In this document: in pieces, positions 32,811 to 41,271 of the stretch
Position numbering within the stretch: position 1 is the first letter of the stretch
Layout of the letters: each line of letters opens with the position of its first letter
From: Treponema sp.
GTDB taxonomy: Bacteria > Spirochaetota > Spirochaetia > Treponematales > Treponemataceae
Direction of reading: 5' to 3'
NCBI GenBank assembly: GCA_022510925.1
Contig: JAFLSO010000005.1
Span: forward strand, 30,488 to 94,487
Length of the DNA: 64,000 bases
Made by a program: the position numbers and the translations under genes
The notes under the pieces: generated by a model
Told to the model about the DNA's origin: nothing
The model's input: the letters and a program-made list of their open reading frames with translations, nothing else
The model's database searches: none

Positions 32811-33479
32811 ATGAGAAACGTTGATCAATCCCGGAACTATAAGATAGCCGTGACCGGTGTGCTGGGGGCACTGAGCATAGTCCTGGCCCTCACTCCCATC
32901 GGGTACATACAGCTGGGCGGACTTGCCACCATAACCATCATGCACATTCCGGCCATTCTGGCGGCTCTGTTCGCGGGCCTTGTTCCCGGCATGAGCGTGG
33001 GCTGCATCTTCGGGCTGACAAGCCTTCTCAGAACCATAATGATGGGAGGCGGCGCGAACCCGTTTTTCATGAATCCGCTTGTCTCAGTCCTTCCGCGCAT
33101 AATTTTTCCCGTGGCAGTTTGGGGAGTGAACCGCGCGCTTCTTCTGATTCCGCGTTTCCCCAAGACATTAAGCGGAGCGCTGTCAGCGGCGCTTGGCACC
33201 CTGATTCACACAATGCTTGTCATGCTTTCGATTTACGTCCTGTACGGCGCAAGGCTTATCGAGGGGCTGGCAGGAAACCTGGAGAGCCTGGGCCTCAACG
33301 TCTCAGCCCTCAGCCCCATAGGCGGTTACTTTGCCATACTGGCGGTGATGGAGATTTCAAACGGTCTGTGGGAGATTCTGGGAGCCGTCCTCATAGTGAC
33401 CGCGGTGCTCTCAAGCGTGCATGCGGCAGGCGGAAAAAAATCCAAGCTCAGAAAACTGGAGGAGGACGGGCATGAATGA
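32811..33479 (+). CDS. ECF transporter S component (vitamin uptake)
   Basis: 222 residues, with about six hydrophobic helices. The first helix Ala-Leu-Ser-Ile-Val-Leu-Ala and the loop Leu-Val-Pro-Gly-Met-Ser-Val-Gly-Cys-Ile-Phe-Gly with Asn-Pro following are typical of substrate-binding S subunits of energy-coupling-factor transporters. These bind a vitamin or metal and dock onto a shared EcfA/A'/T module, which is not in this window. The substrate cannot be read from the sequence and there is no riboswitch to hint at it; pantothenate or riboflavin-type S proteins are possible. The ATG at 32811 is set by the promoter, since the codon at 32775 is inside the -35 box. Confidence 0.8.
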   Translation: MRNVDQSRNYKIAVTGVLGALSIVLALTPIGYIQLGGLATITIMHIPAILAALFAGLVPGMSVGCIFGLTSLLRTIMMGGGANPFFMNPLVSVLPRIIFPVAVWGVNRALLLIPRFPKTLSGALSAALGTLIHTMLVMLSIYVLYGARLIEGLAGNLESLGLNVSALSPIGGYFAILAVMEISNGLWEILGAVLIVTAVLSSVHAAGGKKSKLRKLEEDGHE

Positions 33480-33511
33480 GAATTCATCCTCAGCGCATGC
33501 CCCTCTCCCGA

Positions 33512-33536
33512 ATAAAAAAGGAGGCTCAATGCCTCC
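33512..33536 (-). terminator. Terminator of the M16 peptidase operon
   Basis: GGAGGC (33520-33525) and GCCTCC (33531-33536) form a perfect 6-bp stem with a 5-nt loop. On the minus strand it is followed by a T-rich run (33512-33519), so it is an intrinsic terminator for the minus-strand gene ending at 33547. Confidence 0.75.
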
Positions 33537-33546
33537 CTGTAAAAGA

Positions 33547-36483
33547 CTAATTTAAAACCGACTCCACCAGCGACATATTCTCAGGCCCAGTTATGACAAA
33601 CCAGCGCGAGCTCTCGTCTATCCAGTATTTTCTGAAAACTCTCAGAATGTCCTGCGCGGAGGCCTCACGGACCTGCTCCAGCTGGACCTTATCATGCAGG
33701 GCGTCATCAAACTGCAGCAGATTGTACGCCATGGATGATACCTGCCCGGAGCTTGTGGCGCCGTCAGAGTACGCGGAGTTTATATAAGAATTCTTATATC
33801 CCTTAAGCTCAGACTCCAGCGTGGTGTATGTATATGAGCCGGATGGGTCCGCGCTCTCTATGAGCACCCCGTCCCGCATAAGATTCCTCGCCTCCTCCAC
33901 GCAACTTGCAAAGTCCGTGAAGTCCGAGAGCCTGTAAAGATACTCGCAGCCCACGGGAGCCGCGGAGCCGATTACATAGCTGTACGGTGAATAGCACACG
34001 CCGTAATGCTCGCGCACCACGTTGAACAGAATCTGAGTATAGACATTGGCCGCAAGCTGCGCGGGAACAAAATCAGGATCCGTGTTCGCAGGGCTCCTGA
34101 AATAACGGTATGCGAAACCCGTCCCCGCGCACGAAGGATGGCTCATCACCACGTTCTTTCCGCTTACAGTTACAGGAGGCACGTCCGAGAGCCTGAAACT
34201 GCCGCCGTAAGAATCCTCACCCTCGCCGGAGCAAGGCTCCCCGAAAGCGCCCAGAGTCTTGTCCAGGGCCGCGGTTATTTTCTTTGAGTCCACATTCCCT
34301 GAGACCACCACGAAAATCCGCTCCGGCCGCACAATCTTCTCATGCAGCGCCATAAGATTATCTATCGTTACGGAGGAAACTGAGTCAGGAGTGACGGTGG
34401 TGCGCGTCATGAACGGATGGTCCGCGTAAATCTCGTTCATCGCCTCGTATGAGAGAAGAGACGAGGGATTGTTCAGCATAGTCTGAATGCTCTGGCTGTA
34501 CATGGTCATCATGTTGTCGAACACATCCTGGGCATAATCCGGCTCCAGAAATCCGTCCACAAGCACGGGCAGGGCCTCATCCAGATAGTCCTCCAGAACA
34601 TCCAGATAAAGCCATGACCCGCTCTGACGCGCGGCATAGCTTATTTTCATGAGCGTCTTATAGCTCAGCGCGTTGCGCTCCGCGTAGGAATACTTTTTTG
34701 AGGACTCGGACATGATGTTGAAAAGCGCGCCCTCAAGCCCCGATGTTCCGGGAGTAAGATTCTTAACGCCGCCGCGCACGCACAGCGCCACGGAGACCAT
34801 GGGGCTTCCCGTCTCCTGCATGTAAACCGGTATGCCATTTAAAAGACGCGACACCTTAAGCTCAGGTGAATCTTTTCCCGCGCCTGACTGCGATTCCCGC
34901 CCTCCGTCCTCGCGTGCCCTGTAAGACGGCTCCGTCTCGGGACTTTCCGTGCGGTCAGGGGACGGCATGAGGCTGAAATCCGGAGCGAACCTCTCCTTTT
35001 TCCACCAGAACGCGTTCTGCGAATTTATCTCCTTGTAGCCGCGCGAAGAAAGCTCATCCCTGCATTCCTCATAAACCGCGGGATTCACCAGCACCGTAAC
35101 CAGCGGGCTTCTTTTCCTCACGTACTCGTCCACGAAATTCTCAGCGTCCTTTCCGGAGACTTTTAAAAGATTCTTTTTGTAGCCCTCGTAATATCCCGGG
35201 GCGGCGCTCGCCCACCAGAAGCGCGTCACGGAGAGTATATCCTCCGCGCTTTCGGAATTTATTTTCTCAGAATCAGATATGCGCCTTACCAGAGCCCTGG
35301 CGCTTTTTTTTGTGAACGATTTTCTTTCCTTTGCCACGGAACACAGCAGATCATCCTGTATCAGACTCAGGAAACGCTCCGTCCTGTCCGCTATATTGTC
35401 ATAGGGATTTAGCATGACGGCGTTGAAGCTGAGTATGCTGCTTGCCCTGGTGGTTCCATAGGATGCGCTAACGTAATCTGTCTCGGGGATTTGCAGTAAA
35501 GGATCCTGCGTCAGAGTCCGCTTGAATATTCCCTGCGGGTCAGATATAAGATGAAGAAGATAATCCGCGGTGTAAGTGTCGGCCTCGTTAAAGTCCACGT
35601 CGGGGCCGCGGAAATTCACCGCCACCTGCGCAATCTGCTCTGAAATCTGATCGTAGGGCATCACGCGGAACTGCACGTCGTCAAACGGCGTCATGGTGGG
35701 CTGCGCCATGCCCTCCCCTGATGACGGGCCGTGATTTTTCCAGCCGCCATAAATTGTCCGCACCAGAGTCCTTGTCATCTCAGTGTCTATGTCGCCGCCC
35801 ACAAAAAGCGCGGCGTTGGACGGAATGTAATATGACCTCTGAATCTCGCGGAGCTGCGCTATGGTGGCGTTCTGAACCACATCAGGCGAGCCGCCGGCAT
35901 CGGTCTTGTACGGGAAGTCCGGGAACATGTCCAGATGAAGCGCGTCATAAAAAACGCGGGCGGGCTTTGCCTCGTCACCCCTTATCTCCGATAGGACGAC
36001 TTTTTTCTCGTTCTCAAATTCCTTCTCGTCCATGAGGGGATTCCTTATGGCGGCGTTCCAGAACGCAAGCCCCGCCTCCAGCTGGTCGGACGGAATGGTA
36101 AAGAAATAGTTCACGCAGTCTGTACCGGTGGTGCCGTTCCAGTCCGCCACGCCCATGTCAGACAGCGCCCTCTGCACGCTAGCCGCGCTCGGATACAGGT
36201 CGTTCCCCTTGAACATCATGTGCTCATAAAGATGGAAAAGACCGGCGTTCTCCGGGGTCTGAGTAATCGCTCCCGCCCTTACGGCAATCTCTATGTACAC
36301 CAAAGGAACAGTATGGTTCTCCACGGTGAACAGGCTGAGTCCGTTTTCCAGGCGGAAGACCTCCACGCCGTCAACGGCGCTTCCCTCATCAGACGCGCAT
36401 GACATGACCGCGGAAAAAAGAAGCAGCGCCGTCAGAAGAGCGGCCGCGCGGCACAGAATATAAGCAGTCCTTTTAAAGCTCAT
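33547..36483 (-). CDS. M16 family zinc metallopeptidase, lipoprotein
   Basis: 978 residues. The N-terminal signal ends in the lipobox Ala-Val-Met-Ser-Cys at about 29, so it is a lipid-anchored envelope protein. The inverted zinc motif His-Leu-Tyr-Glu-His lies near residue 85, and the distal Glu follows about 75 residues later in the usual place. The second half repeats the M16 fold without a complete zinc site, as in pitrilysin and PqqL-type proteins with one active and one inactive lobe. It should degrade peptides in the periplasm. It overlaps the metal-chaperone gene by 4 nt (ATGA) and is translated from the same mRNA. Confidence 0.9.
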   Translation of the reverse strand: MSFKRTAYILCRAAALLTALLLFSAVMSCASDEGSAVDGVEVFRLENGLSLFTVENHTVPLVYIEIAVRAGAITQTPENAGLFHLYEHMMFKGNDLYPSAASVQRALSDMGVADWNGTTGTDCVNYFFTIPSDQLEAGLAFWNAAIRNPLMDEKEFENEKKVVLSEIRGDEAKPARVFYDALHLDMFPDFPYKTDAGGSPDVVQNATIAQLREIQRSYYIPSNAALFVGGDIDTEMTRTLVRTIYGGWKNHGPSSGEGMAQPTMTPFDDVQFRVMPYDQISEQIAQVAVNFRGPDVDFNEADTYTADYLLHLISDPQGIFKRTLTQDPLLQIPETDYVSASYGTTRASSILSFNAVMLNPYDNIADRTERFLSLIQDDLLCSVAKERKSFTKKSARALVRRISDSEKINSESAEDILSVTRFWWASAAPGYYEGYKKNLLKVSGKDAENFVDEYVRKRSPLVTVLVNPAVYEECRDELSSRGYKEINSQNAFWWKKERFAPDFSLMPSPDRTESPETEPSYRAREDGGRESQSGAGKDSPELKVSRLLNGIPVYMQETGSPMVSVALCVRGGVKNLTPGTSGLEGALFNIMSESSKKYSYAERNALSYKTLMKISYAARQSGSWLYLDVLEDYLDEALPVLVDGFLEPDYAQDVFDNMMTMYSQSIQTMLNNPSSLLSYEAMNEIYADHPFMTRTTVTPDSVSSVTIDNLMALHEKIVRPERIFVVVSGNVDSKKITAALDKTLGAFGEPCSGEGEDSYGGSFRLSDVPPVTVSGKNVVMSHPSCAGTGFAYRYFRSPANTDPDFVPAQLAANVYTQILFNVVREHYGVCYSPYSYVIGSAAPVGCEYLYRLSDFTDFASCVEEARNLMRDGVLIESADPSGSYTYTTLESELKGYKNSYINSAYSDGATSSGQVSSMAYNLLQFDDALHDKVQLEQVREASAQDILRVFRKYWIDESSRWFVITGPENMSLVESVLN

Positions 36484-36701
36484 GCCAAAGCGAAGCCCGC
36501 GTTTTTAACTGCGGCCGCTATCTGCTCGCGGTCTATGGGGCCGGAGCTTTTTATAACGGCAGATCCTGATGCGTGGTCGGCGGAGACGTCCTTCACGCCC
36601 TTTATTTTTTTCAGCTCCGCCTTAACGGCGTTCTCACAATGCGCGCACTGCATGCCCGTAATCTGCACGGTCTGCTCCGTGAGCTCTTTTTTAAAAAACA
36701 T
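36480..36701 (-). CDS. Heavy-metal-associated domain protein (CopZ-like)
   Basis: 73 residues from the ATG at 36701, preceded by CAGGAG; a longer frame back to 36809 has no ribosome site. It holds one ferredoxin-like HMA domain with Gly-Met-Gln-Cys-Ala-His-Cys near residue 16, the M-x-C-x-x-C metal loop that binds Cu(I) or another soft metal. It probably shuttles metal in the cytoplasm. No P-type ATPase is nearby. It sits between a CsoR-type regulator and the M16 peptidase and is translationally coupled to the latter, an odd pairing. Confidence 0.85.
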   Translation of the reverse strand: MFFKKELTEQTVQITGMQCAHCENAVKAELKKIKGVKDVSADHASGSAVIKSSGPIDREQIAAAVKNAGFALA

Positions 36702-36720
36702 AATTCGCTCCTGAATCGTG

Positions 36721-36755
36721 GCGCGCAGGAAACGTAACGTTCCATAACTGCGCGC
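36721..36755 (-). other. RNA hairpin in the leader of the metal-chaperone gene
   Basis: GCGCGCAG (36721-36728) and CTGCGCGC (36748-36755) are perfect 8-bp arms. The inner part carries a further GGAA/TTCC-type pairing, so the whole 35 nt folds on itself. A second small stem, GTCCG/CGGAC, lies at 36758-36774. It falls between csoR and the chaperone ATG with no T-run, so it is not an obvious terminator. Confidence 0.4.
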
Positions 36756-36840
36756 GTGTCCGCTCAAAACGGACGCCTTTATTTGCGGCCCGGAAAGAGA
36801 CCGCAACACTGACAGAGACTTCTGATTCTGGCGTCATGTC

Positions 36841-37155
36841 CTACTTAAGCAGTTTCTGTACCAGTTTGGAAAGCTCGGTGATGGCCTCGTCGTTTCCGGC
36901 GCGTATGTCCTTTGCGAACGACGTCCTTATGTGGACCGCTATCAGCTCTTTGTTGAGCGCGTTCAGCGCGGAATTCACGGCTGAAATCTGCACCAGAATG
37001 TCCTGGGAGTTTATGTCCTTCTCAAGCATTCCTTTTATTCCGTGAATCTGCCCCTCAATCCTGTTAAGGCGATTTAAGAGCAGATGCAGGTCATCGGTGT
37101 TTCTTCCAGCCTTGGGCCGGCTTTTCTTTGTCTTTGATTTCTCGTCTTTTTCCAT
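36841..37155 (-). CDS. CsoR/RcnR/FrmR-family repressor lacking the Cys ligands
   Basis: 104 residues from the ATG at 37155, with GAGG 7 nt ahead. It is an all-helical DUF156-type tetrameric repressor. The core starts at Leu-Leu-Asn-Arg-Leu-Asn-Arg-Ile-Glu-Gly-Gln-Ile. Classic CsoR binds Cu(I) with Cys-His-Cys. Here the first Cys is replaced by Ser (Asn-Ser-Gln-Asp-Ile) and the second by Ser or Thr (His-Ile-Arg-Thr-Ser), and only the His remains. A Cu(I) site of the known type is therefore absent; the ligand may be another metal, an aldehyde or something else. A basic N-terminal extension of about 18 residues precedes the core. Its own promoter carries an RcnR/CsoR-style palindrome. Confidence 0.82.
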   Translation of the reverse strand: MEKDEKSKTKKSRPKAGRNTDDLHLLLNRLNRIEGQIHGIKGMLEKDINSQDILVQISAVNSALNALNKELIAVHIRTSFAKDIRAGNDEAITELSKLVQKLLK

Positions 37156-37173
37156 AATAAATCCTCTGCGTAC

Positions 37174-37203
37174 AGTATACTTACCCCCATGTAGTATAGT
37201 CAA
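37174..37203 (-). promoter_or_regulatory. csoR promoter with G-tract operator
   Basis: On the minus strand TTGACT (37198-37203), 18 nt, TATACT (37174-37179). Between and overlapping them is TATAC-N13-GTATA around a GGGGG tract, with TACT and AGTA flanks like the known RcnR and CsoR operators. Autoregulation is inferred. Confidence 0.65.
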
Positions 37204-37212
37204 GTAGTGAGG

Positions 37213-37256
37213 GCAAAAAAAATAAAAAAGCCCGCGCGAATTTAACCGCACAGGCT
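37213..37256 (-). terminator. Terminator of the araD operon
   Basis: On the minus strand a 10-bp stem (arms 37229-37238 and 37247-37256, two G-U wobbles) with an 8-nt loop is followed by a long T-run (37213-37228). A strong intrinsic terminator placed just ahead of the csoR promoter. Confidence 0.8.
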
Positions 37257-37287
37257 CATTTTATGTGGATTACAGCGCCCAGAAAAC

Positions 37288-38013
37288 CTAGTGCGCGCCT
37301 CCCTGACCGTAATACGCGTTTGGACCGTGCTTCCTCTGATAATGCTTGTCGATGATGTAGGAGGGAAGTGTCGCGGCTCCGGGGCTAAGCAGAAGAGTGT
37401 TCAGCGCCATGTGGCTCACTTCCTCCAGGACAGCGGCATTGTACACCGCCTTGGATGCGTCCTTTCCCCAGCAGAAAGGTCCGTGCCCGCCCACCAGCAC
37501 CATGTTAACCTCAGCGGGATTAAGGCTCAGGGAGCGGAAATGGCTCACGATAAGATCCCCCGTCTCTTTCTCGTAGTCGTTCTTAACGGCCTCCTCGGAA
37601 AGATACGGCGTGCAGGGAACCTCAGTCTGTATGTGGTCCGCGTGCGTGGTGCCGAACAGGGGAACCGGCCTTACCGCCTGCGCCCAGCTTACCGCGAACG
37701 TGGAATGAGTGTGTATGATTCCGTTAATGTCGGCGCCGTCTTTCACTGCGAATTCCTTGTAGAGGACCACGTGGGTGGGCGTGTCGCTTGAAGGCCGCAG
37801 GGAGCCCTCCACTACATTGCCCTCCAAGTCCACCACCACCATGCTGTCGGCCTTAAGCTCGGGATACGGGACACCGCTGGGCTTTATGGCGAAAACTCCC
37901 GCCGCCTTGTCAAACGCGCTTACGTTTCCCCATGTGTACAGCGCAAGATGCTGCGCGGGTATCTCCATGTTCGCCTCGTAGGCCTGCTCCTTAAGGGTCT
38001 TATACTTAGCCAT
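37288..38013 (-). CDS. araD: L-ribulose-5-phosphate 4-epimerase
   Basis: 241 residues, a class II aldolase-fold epimerase that converts L-ribulose 5-phosphate to D-xylulose 5-phosphate. It has Trp-Gly-Asn-Val-Ser and Lys-Pro-Ser-Gly-Val near residues 28 and 44, then the zinc His pair in Ile-His-Thr-His-Ser-Thr and a third zinc His late in the protein in Gly-His-Gly-Pro-Phe. AGGAG lies 5 nt before the ATG. It follows the kinase gene by 34 nt in an operon that lacks an arabinose isomerase, so the pathway could start from L-ribulose or a related sugar. Confidence 0.93.
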   Translation of the reverse strand: MAKYKTLKEQAYEANMEIPAQHLALYTWGNVSAFDKAAGVFAIKPSGVPYPELKADSMVVVDLEGNVVEGSLRPSSDTPTHVVLYKEFAVKDGADINGIIHTHSTFAVSWAQAVRPVPLFGTTHADHIQTEVPCTPYLSEEAVKNDYEKETGDLIVSHFRSLSLNPAEVNMVLVGGHGPFCWGKDASKAVYNAAVLEEVSHMALNTLLLSPGAATLPSYIIDKHYQRKHGPNAYYGQGGAH

Positions 38014-38047
38014 TCTGCTCCTCCAGATTTATGCTGTTTTTGTTTTC

Positions 38048-39658
38048 CTAGTCCAGTGACTCCACCGCGGCGCGCTCCACAGCGAGGCCTTTCTTGTAGT
38101 TCGCGAAGAACGCGTTGAAACCCTCCACATCCGCGGCGGCAGGCTGCACTGTCTCGACTTTGGCGCTCTTGAACACGTGAGCGTTAAGCCAGTCAGGAAG
38201 GCTCTCCTTGTTTCCGGCCGCCACATCCGCGCTGTAGGAGGCCAGGAGCGCCATGCCCCACGGCCCGCCCTCGCCGGCAGTGCTCAGCGCGCTGACGGGA
38301 GTGTGCATGGCCGCCGCCATCACGGGGAGCCCCACTCCCTCCGCCTTAAAGAATCCGCCGTGGCCCGTAAGCCTGTCTATGCGCACTTTCTCCTCGTCAA
38401 AAAGAATGTCCATTCCTGTGCGCAGAGCGCCCAGCGCCGTGAACAGCTGCGCGCGCATGAAATTCTCAAGCGTGAAATTCGCGTTCTGCGTGCGCACGAA
38501 AAGCGGCCTTCCGCTGGCAAATCCCGTCATGCTCTCGCCGGAGATATAGTTGTACGGGATGAGCCCGCCGCAGTCCTTGTCGCCCTTCATGGCGGCCCCC
38601 AGAAGCTTGTCGTAGAGGTCTCCCTTGCTGAATTTGGCGCCCATAAGCTCCGCGGCCGCGCCGAACAGCTTAATCCATTTGTCATACTCGCCTGTGCAGT
38701 TATTGGCATGCGCCATGGCTGTGGGCTTTCCGTCGGGAGTGGCCACTATGTCTATGAGGCCGTTGTACGCTTTTCCAAGCGCCTTCTCCAGAACCACCAT
38801 GGCGAACACTGATGTTCCTGCGGACACGTTGCCCGTGCGGGGGGCCACGGAGTTAGTGGCCGCCATGCCGGTCCCCGCGTCTCCTTCAGGGGGAGCGAAC
38901 AGCGCGCCCGCCTCCAGGCTGCCCTCCGCGTCAAGCCAGGCGGCTCCCTCCGCGGTGAGTTTTCCCGCGCAGGCTCCTGCAGGAAGCACTTTGGGAAGGA
39001 TGTCCTCCAGTTTCCAGCCGTAGTTTTTATCCGCCACAAGCGCGTTGAATTTATCTATCATGGATTTGTCCCAGTCGCCAGTGCCGGCATCTATGGGGAA
39101 CATTCCGCTCGCATCCCCCACGCCCAGGACTTTCTCTCCCGTAAGCTTACCGTGCACGTAGCCCGCGAGCGTGGTGAAGAACGCCACGTCAGGCACATGC
39201 GGCTCGCCGTTCAGAATCGCCTGGTAAAGGTGCGCTATGCTCCAGCGCTCCGGGATGGGATAGTTGAACAGCTCAGAAAGCCTCTCGCTCGCCTCTCCGG
39301 TGATGGTGTTGCGCCATGTGCGGAACGGAACCAGAAGATTATCGTCCTTGCCGAACGCCAGATATCCGTGCATCATGGCGCTTATTCCGAATGCCTTAAG
39401 TTTTGTAAGTTTTACGCCGTACTTGGACTGCACGTCCTTCTTAAGCTCCGAGAAAGCCACAGAAATTCCGTTATGAATCTCATCCAAGGAGTAAGTCCAC
39501 ACGCCGTCCACAAGCGAGTTCTCCCAGTCGAACGCGCCGCCCGCAACGGGGTTGTTCTCTGAGTCAATCAGCACCGCCTTGATGCGGGTTGAGCCGAATT
39601 CAATGCCTAAAACCGCGCTACCTGCACTAATTTCGCTGGCAATCTGTTCGTTGGTCAT
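38048..39658 (-). CDS. FGGY-family sugar kinase, probably L-ribulokinase
   Basis: 536 residues. The N-terminal ATPase segment reads Gly-Ile-Glu-Phe-Gly-Ser-Thr-Arg-Ile-Lys, where classic FGGY kinases have Asp-x-Gly-Thr; a later Gly-Thr-Ser-Val-Phe-Ala segment is the phosphate loop of the second lobe. The sequence is not close to E. coli AraB. The ribulokinase role is inferred from the araD neighbour 34 nt downstream. Other pentuloses are possible substrates. AAGGAG precedes the ATG. The promoter upstream carries a perfect palindrome, so the operon is probably repressed in the absence of its sugar. Confidence 0.8.
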   Translation of the reverse strand: MTNEQIASEISAGSAVLGIEFGSTRIKAVLIDSENNPVAGGAFDWENSLVDGVWTYSLDEIHNGISVAFSELKKDVQSKYGVKLTKLKAFGISAMMHGYLAFGKDDNLLVPFRTWRNTITGEASERLSELFNYPIPERWSIAHLYQAILNGEPHVPDVAFFTTLAGYVHGKLTGEKVLGVGDASGMFPIDAGTGDWDKSMIDKFNALVADKNYGWKLEDILPKVLPAGACAGKLTAEGAAWLDAEGSLEAGALFAPPEGDAGTGMAATNSVAPRTGNVSAGTSVFAMVVLEKALGKAYNGLIDIVATPDGKPTAMAHANNCTGEYDKWIKLFGAAAELMGAKFSKGDLYDKLLGAAMKGDKDCGGLIPYNYISGESMTGFASGRPLFVRTQNANFTLENFMRAQLFTALGALRTGMDILFDEEKVRIDRLTGHGGFFKAEGVGLPVMAAAMHTPVSALSTAGEGGPWGMALLASYSADVAAGNKESLPDWLNAHVFKSAKVETVQPAAADVEGFNAFFANYKKGLAVERAAVESLD

Positions 39659-39694
39659 TTATGCGCTCCTTCAAAAATAAAACGTAATCATCTC

Positions 39695-39723
39695 ATTATC
39701 AGACTATTTTTTAAAAATAGCAA
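39695..39723 (-). promoter_or_regulatory. Ribulokinase operon promoter with palindromic operator
   Basis: On the minus strand TTGCTA (39718-39723), 17 nt, GATAAT (39695-39700). Inside, CTATTTTT-T-AAAAATAG (39704-39720) is a perfect 8-1-8 palindrome that covers the spacer and the edge of the -35. A sugar-responsive repressor is inferred; its gene is not adjacent. Confidence 0.6.
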
Positions 39724-39885
39724 GTGTTATCTTAGTTTCTTAGGTATTTATCAAGATTTCCCGATACGCAGAGGACTCACGGGCCTTTCCCTGAGCAGAG
39801 CGCGCCCCGCACCGGTCCCAAGACCATCATCCTTACTCGCAGTACAAAATCAGAAAACTTTATGGCGTCATATTCAAAACTATGC

Positions 39886-39891
39886 TAGAAT
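39886..39891 (+). promoter_or_regulatory. -10 box of plsC, leaderless geometry
   Basis: TAGAAT ends 6 nt before the ATG at 39898. No Shine-Dalgarno sequence. The -35 at 17 nt is weak. Confidence 0.45.
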
Positions 39892-39897
39892 AAAGCC

Positions 39898-41160
39898 ATG
39901 AGCAATAAGATAGACGATAACGCGGTCTTTAAACGCCATCTGAACGTATGGAAGATAAGCAGATTACTGGCCCCGCTTTACATAAAGAACAAGCTTGGAT
40001 ACACATACGACATAGCGCCCGAAACTTTCAAGGCACCGTACCTGGTGCTGTCAAACCATAACTCTAATTTCGACCCGGTGCTGCTGGGGCTCAGCTTTCC
40101 GCAGCACATGTACTTCATGGCAAGCGAGCAGGTTTACCGCGCGGGATTCAAGTCAAAAATCCTTAAGTGGACGTTCGAGCCAATCTCAAAAATAAAGGGC
40201 GCGACCGACGCACTGGCCGTGGCCAAGGCCCTGCGGAAATTACGCGCCGGAAAGAACGTGTGCCTTTTCCCGGAAGGAAACCGCTCGTTCAACGGAAAGA
40301 CATGGCGCATAGAGAATGCCACAGGAAAGCTGGTCAAAGTCTCAGGCGCGGCTCTTGTGACCTACCGGCTTGAGGGCGTGTACCTCTCAAACCCCAGGTG
40401 GGGAACAGGCGGCGTGCGCAAGGGCAGAATCCACGGAAGGATAGTGCATTATTACACCGCGGAGGAGCTTAAGGGCATGAGCGCGGATGAGATAACCAGA
40501 ATCATCCACGAGGACATTTATGAGGATGCCTATGCCATTCAGGAGAAAAATCCCGTAAGGTACAAGGGCAAAAACAAGGCGGAGGGCATGGAGTGCGCGG
40601 TATGCGTCTGCCCGGAATGCAGGAGCATAGACTCCATAGCCACCAAAGGCGACACAGTGTTCTGCAAAAAGTGCGGCATGAGCACGCAGTATGACGACTA
40701 CGGCTTTTTCGGAGACGGATTCAAGTTTCACAATCTTACGCAGTGGGACGAATGGCAGACGGAATTCTACAGGCAGTACATACAGGATTCCGCCGGCACG
40801 GAGGAGCCGCTTTTCTTTGACACAGACGTAAGGCTCTCCAAAATCACTGACGACCACAGGGAGACCCCGGTGGGGAAAGGCACGTTCAGGCTGTTCAAGG
40901 ACAGGATGGACTTCCTTGCGGTAAACGGGGGGGGGTATTTACTTCATGACATCCGGTCCGCAGAGGAAAGCGGCAGCCCCATGCTCAGCATACCGCTTGA
41001 GAGCATAACCGCCATCTCGGTGTTCAACAAATGCGTGCTGTGCTTCTCGGACAAGGACGGCACGCATTACGAGATGCGCCCCACTGACAAAAAGCAGATA
41101 AAGAATTTCAGGAAATACACCTCGGCGCTGGAGATTCTAAAGGGCATAGGAAGCGACTAG
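39898..41160 (+). CDS. PlsC-type acyltransferase with C-terminal zinc ribbon and extra domain
   Basis: 420 residues. The acyltransferase domain (about 20-215) has the catalytic His and Asp in Asn-His-Asn-Ser-Asn-Phe-Asp (H-x4-D) and Phe-Pro-Glu-Gly-Asn-Arg-Ser for the glycerol phosphate site. The family acylates 1-acyl-glycerol 3-phosphate or similar lipids at the membrane. Past it lies a zinc ribbon, Cys-Pro-Glu-Cys and Cys-Lys-Lys-Cys near 240-260. The last 150 residues are a beta-rich domain that I do not recognise. I know of no standard PlsC with a zinc ribbon. It may act on a different lipid or be targeted by the extra domains. Confidence 0.82.
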   Translation: MSNKIDDNAVFKRHLNVWKISRLLAPLYIKNKLGYTYDIAPETFKAPYLVLSNHNSNFDPVLLGLSFPQHMYFMASEQVYRAGFKSKILKWTFEPISKIKGATDALAVAKALRKLRAGKNVCLFPEGNRSFNGKTWRIENATGKLVKVSGAALVTYRLEGVYLSNPRWGTGGVRKGRIHGRIVHYYTAEELKGMSADEITRIIHEDIYEDAYAIQEKNPVRYKGKNKAEGMECAVCVCPECRSIDSIATKGDTVFCKKCGMSTQYDDYGFFGDGFKFHNLTQWDEWQTEFYRQYIQDSAGTEEPLFFDTDVRLSKITDDHRETPVGKGTFRLFKDRMDFLAVNGGGYLLHDIRSAEESGSPMLSIPLESITAISVFNKCVLCFSDKDGTHYEMRPTDKKQIKNFRKYTSALEILKGIGSD

Positions 41161-41227
41161 TTTTCCGCGCGGAAAAGAACGGCCAGGACGCGGAGGAAAA
41201 ATTTAGCGCGGAAAATGTTCCGTCCAA

Positions 41228-41256
41228 TTTACCCGCGCCCGCTTTTGCGGTATAAT
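41228..41256 (+). promoter_or_regulatory. Promoter of dnaE
   Basis: TTTACC (41228-41233), 17 nt, TATAAT (41251-41256), then GTGAGGT and the ATG at 41272. A short leader with a ribosome site. Confidence 0.6.
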
Positions 41257-41271
41257 TACCGTGAGGTAAAA

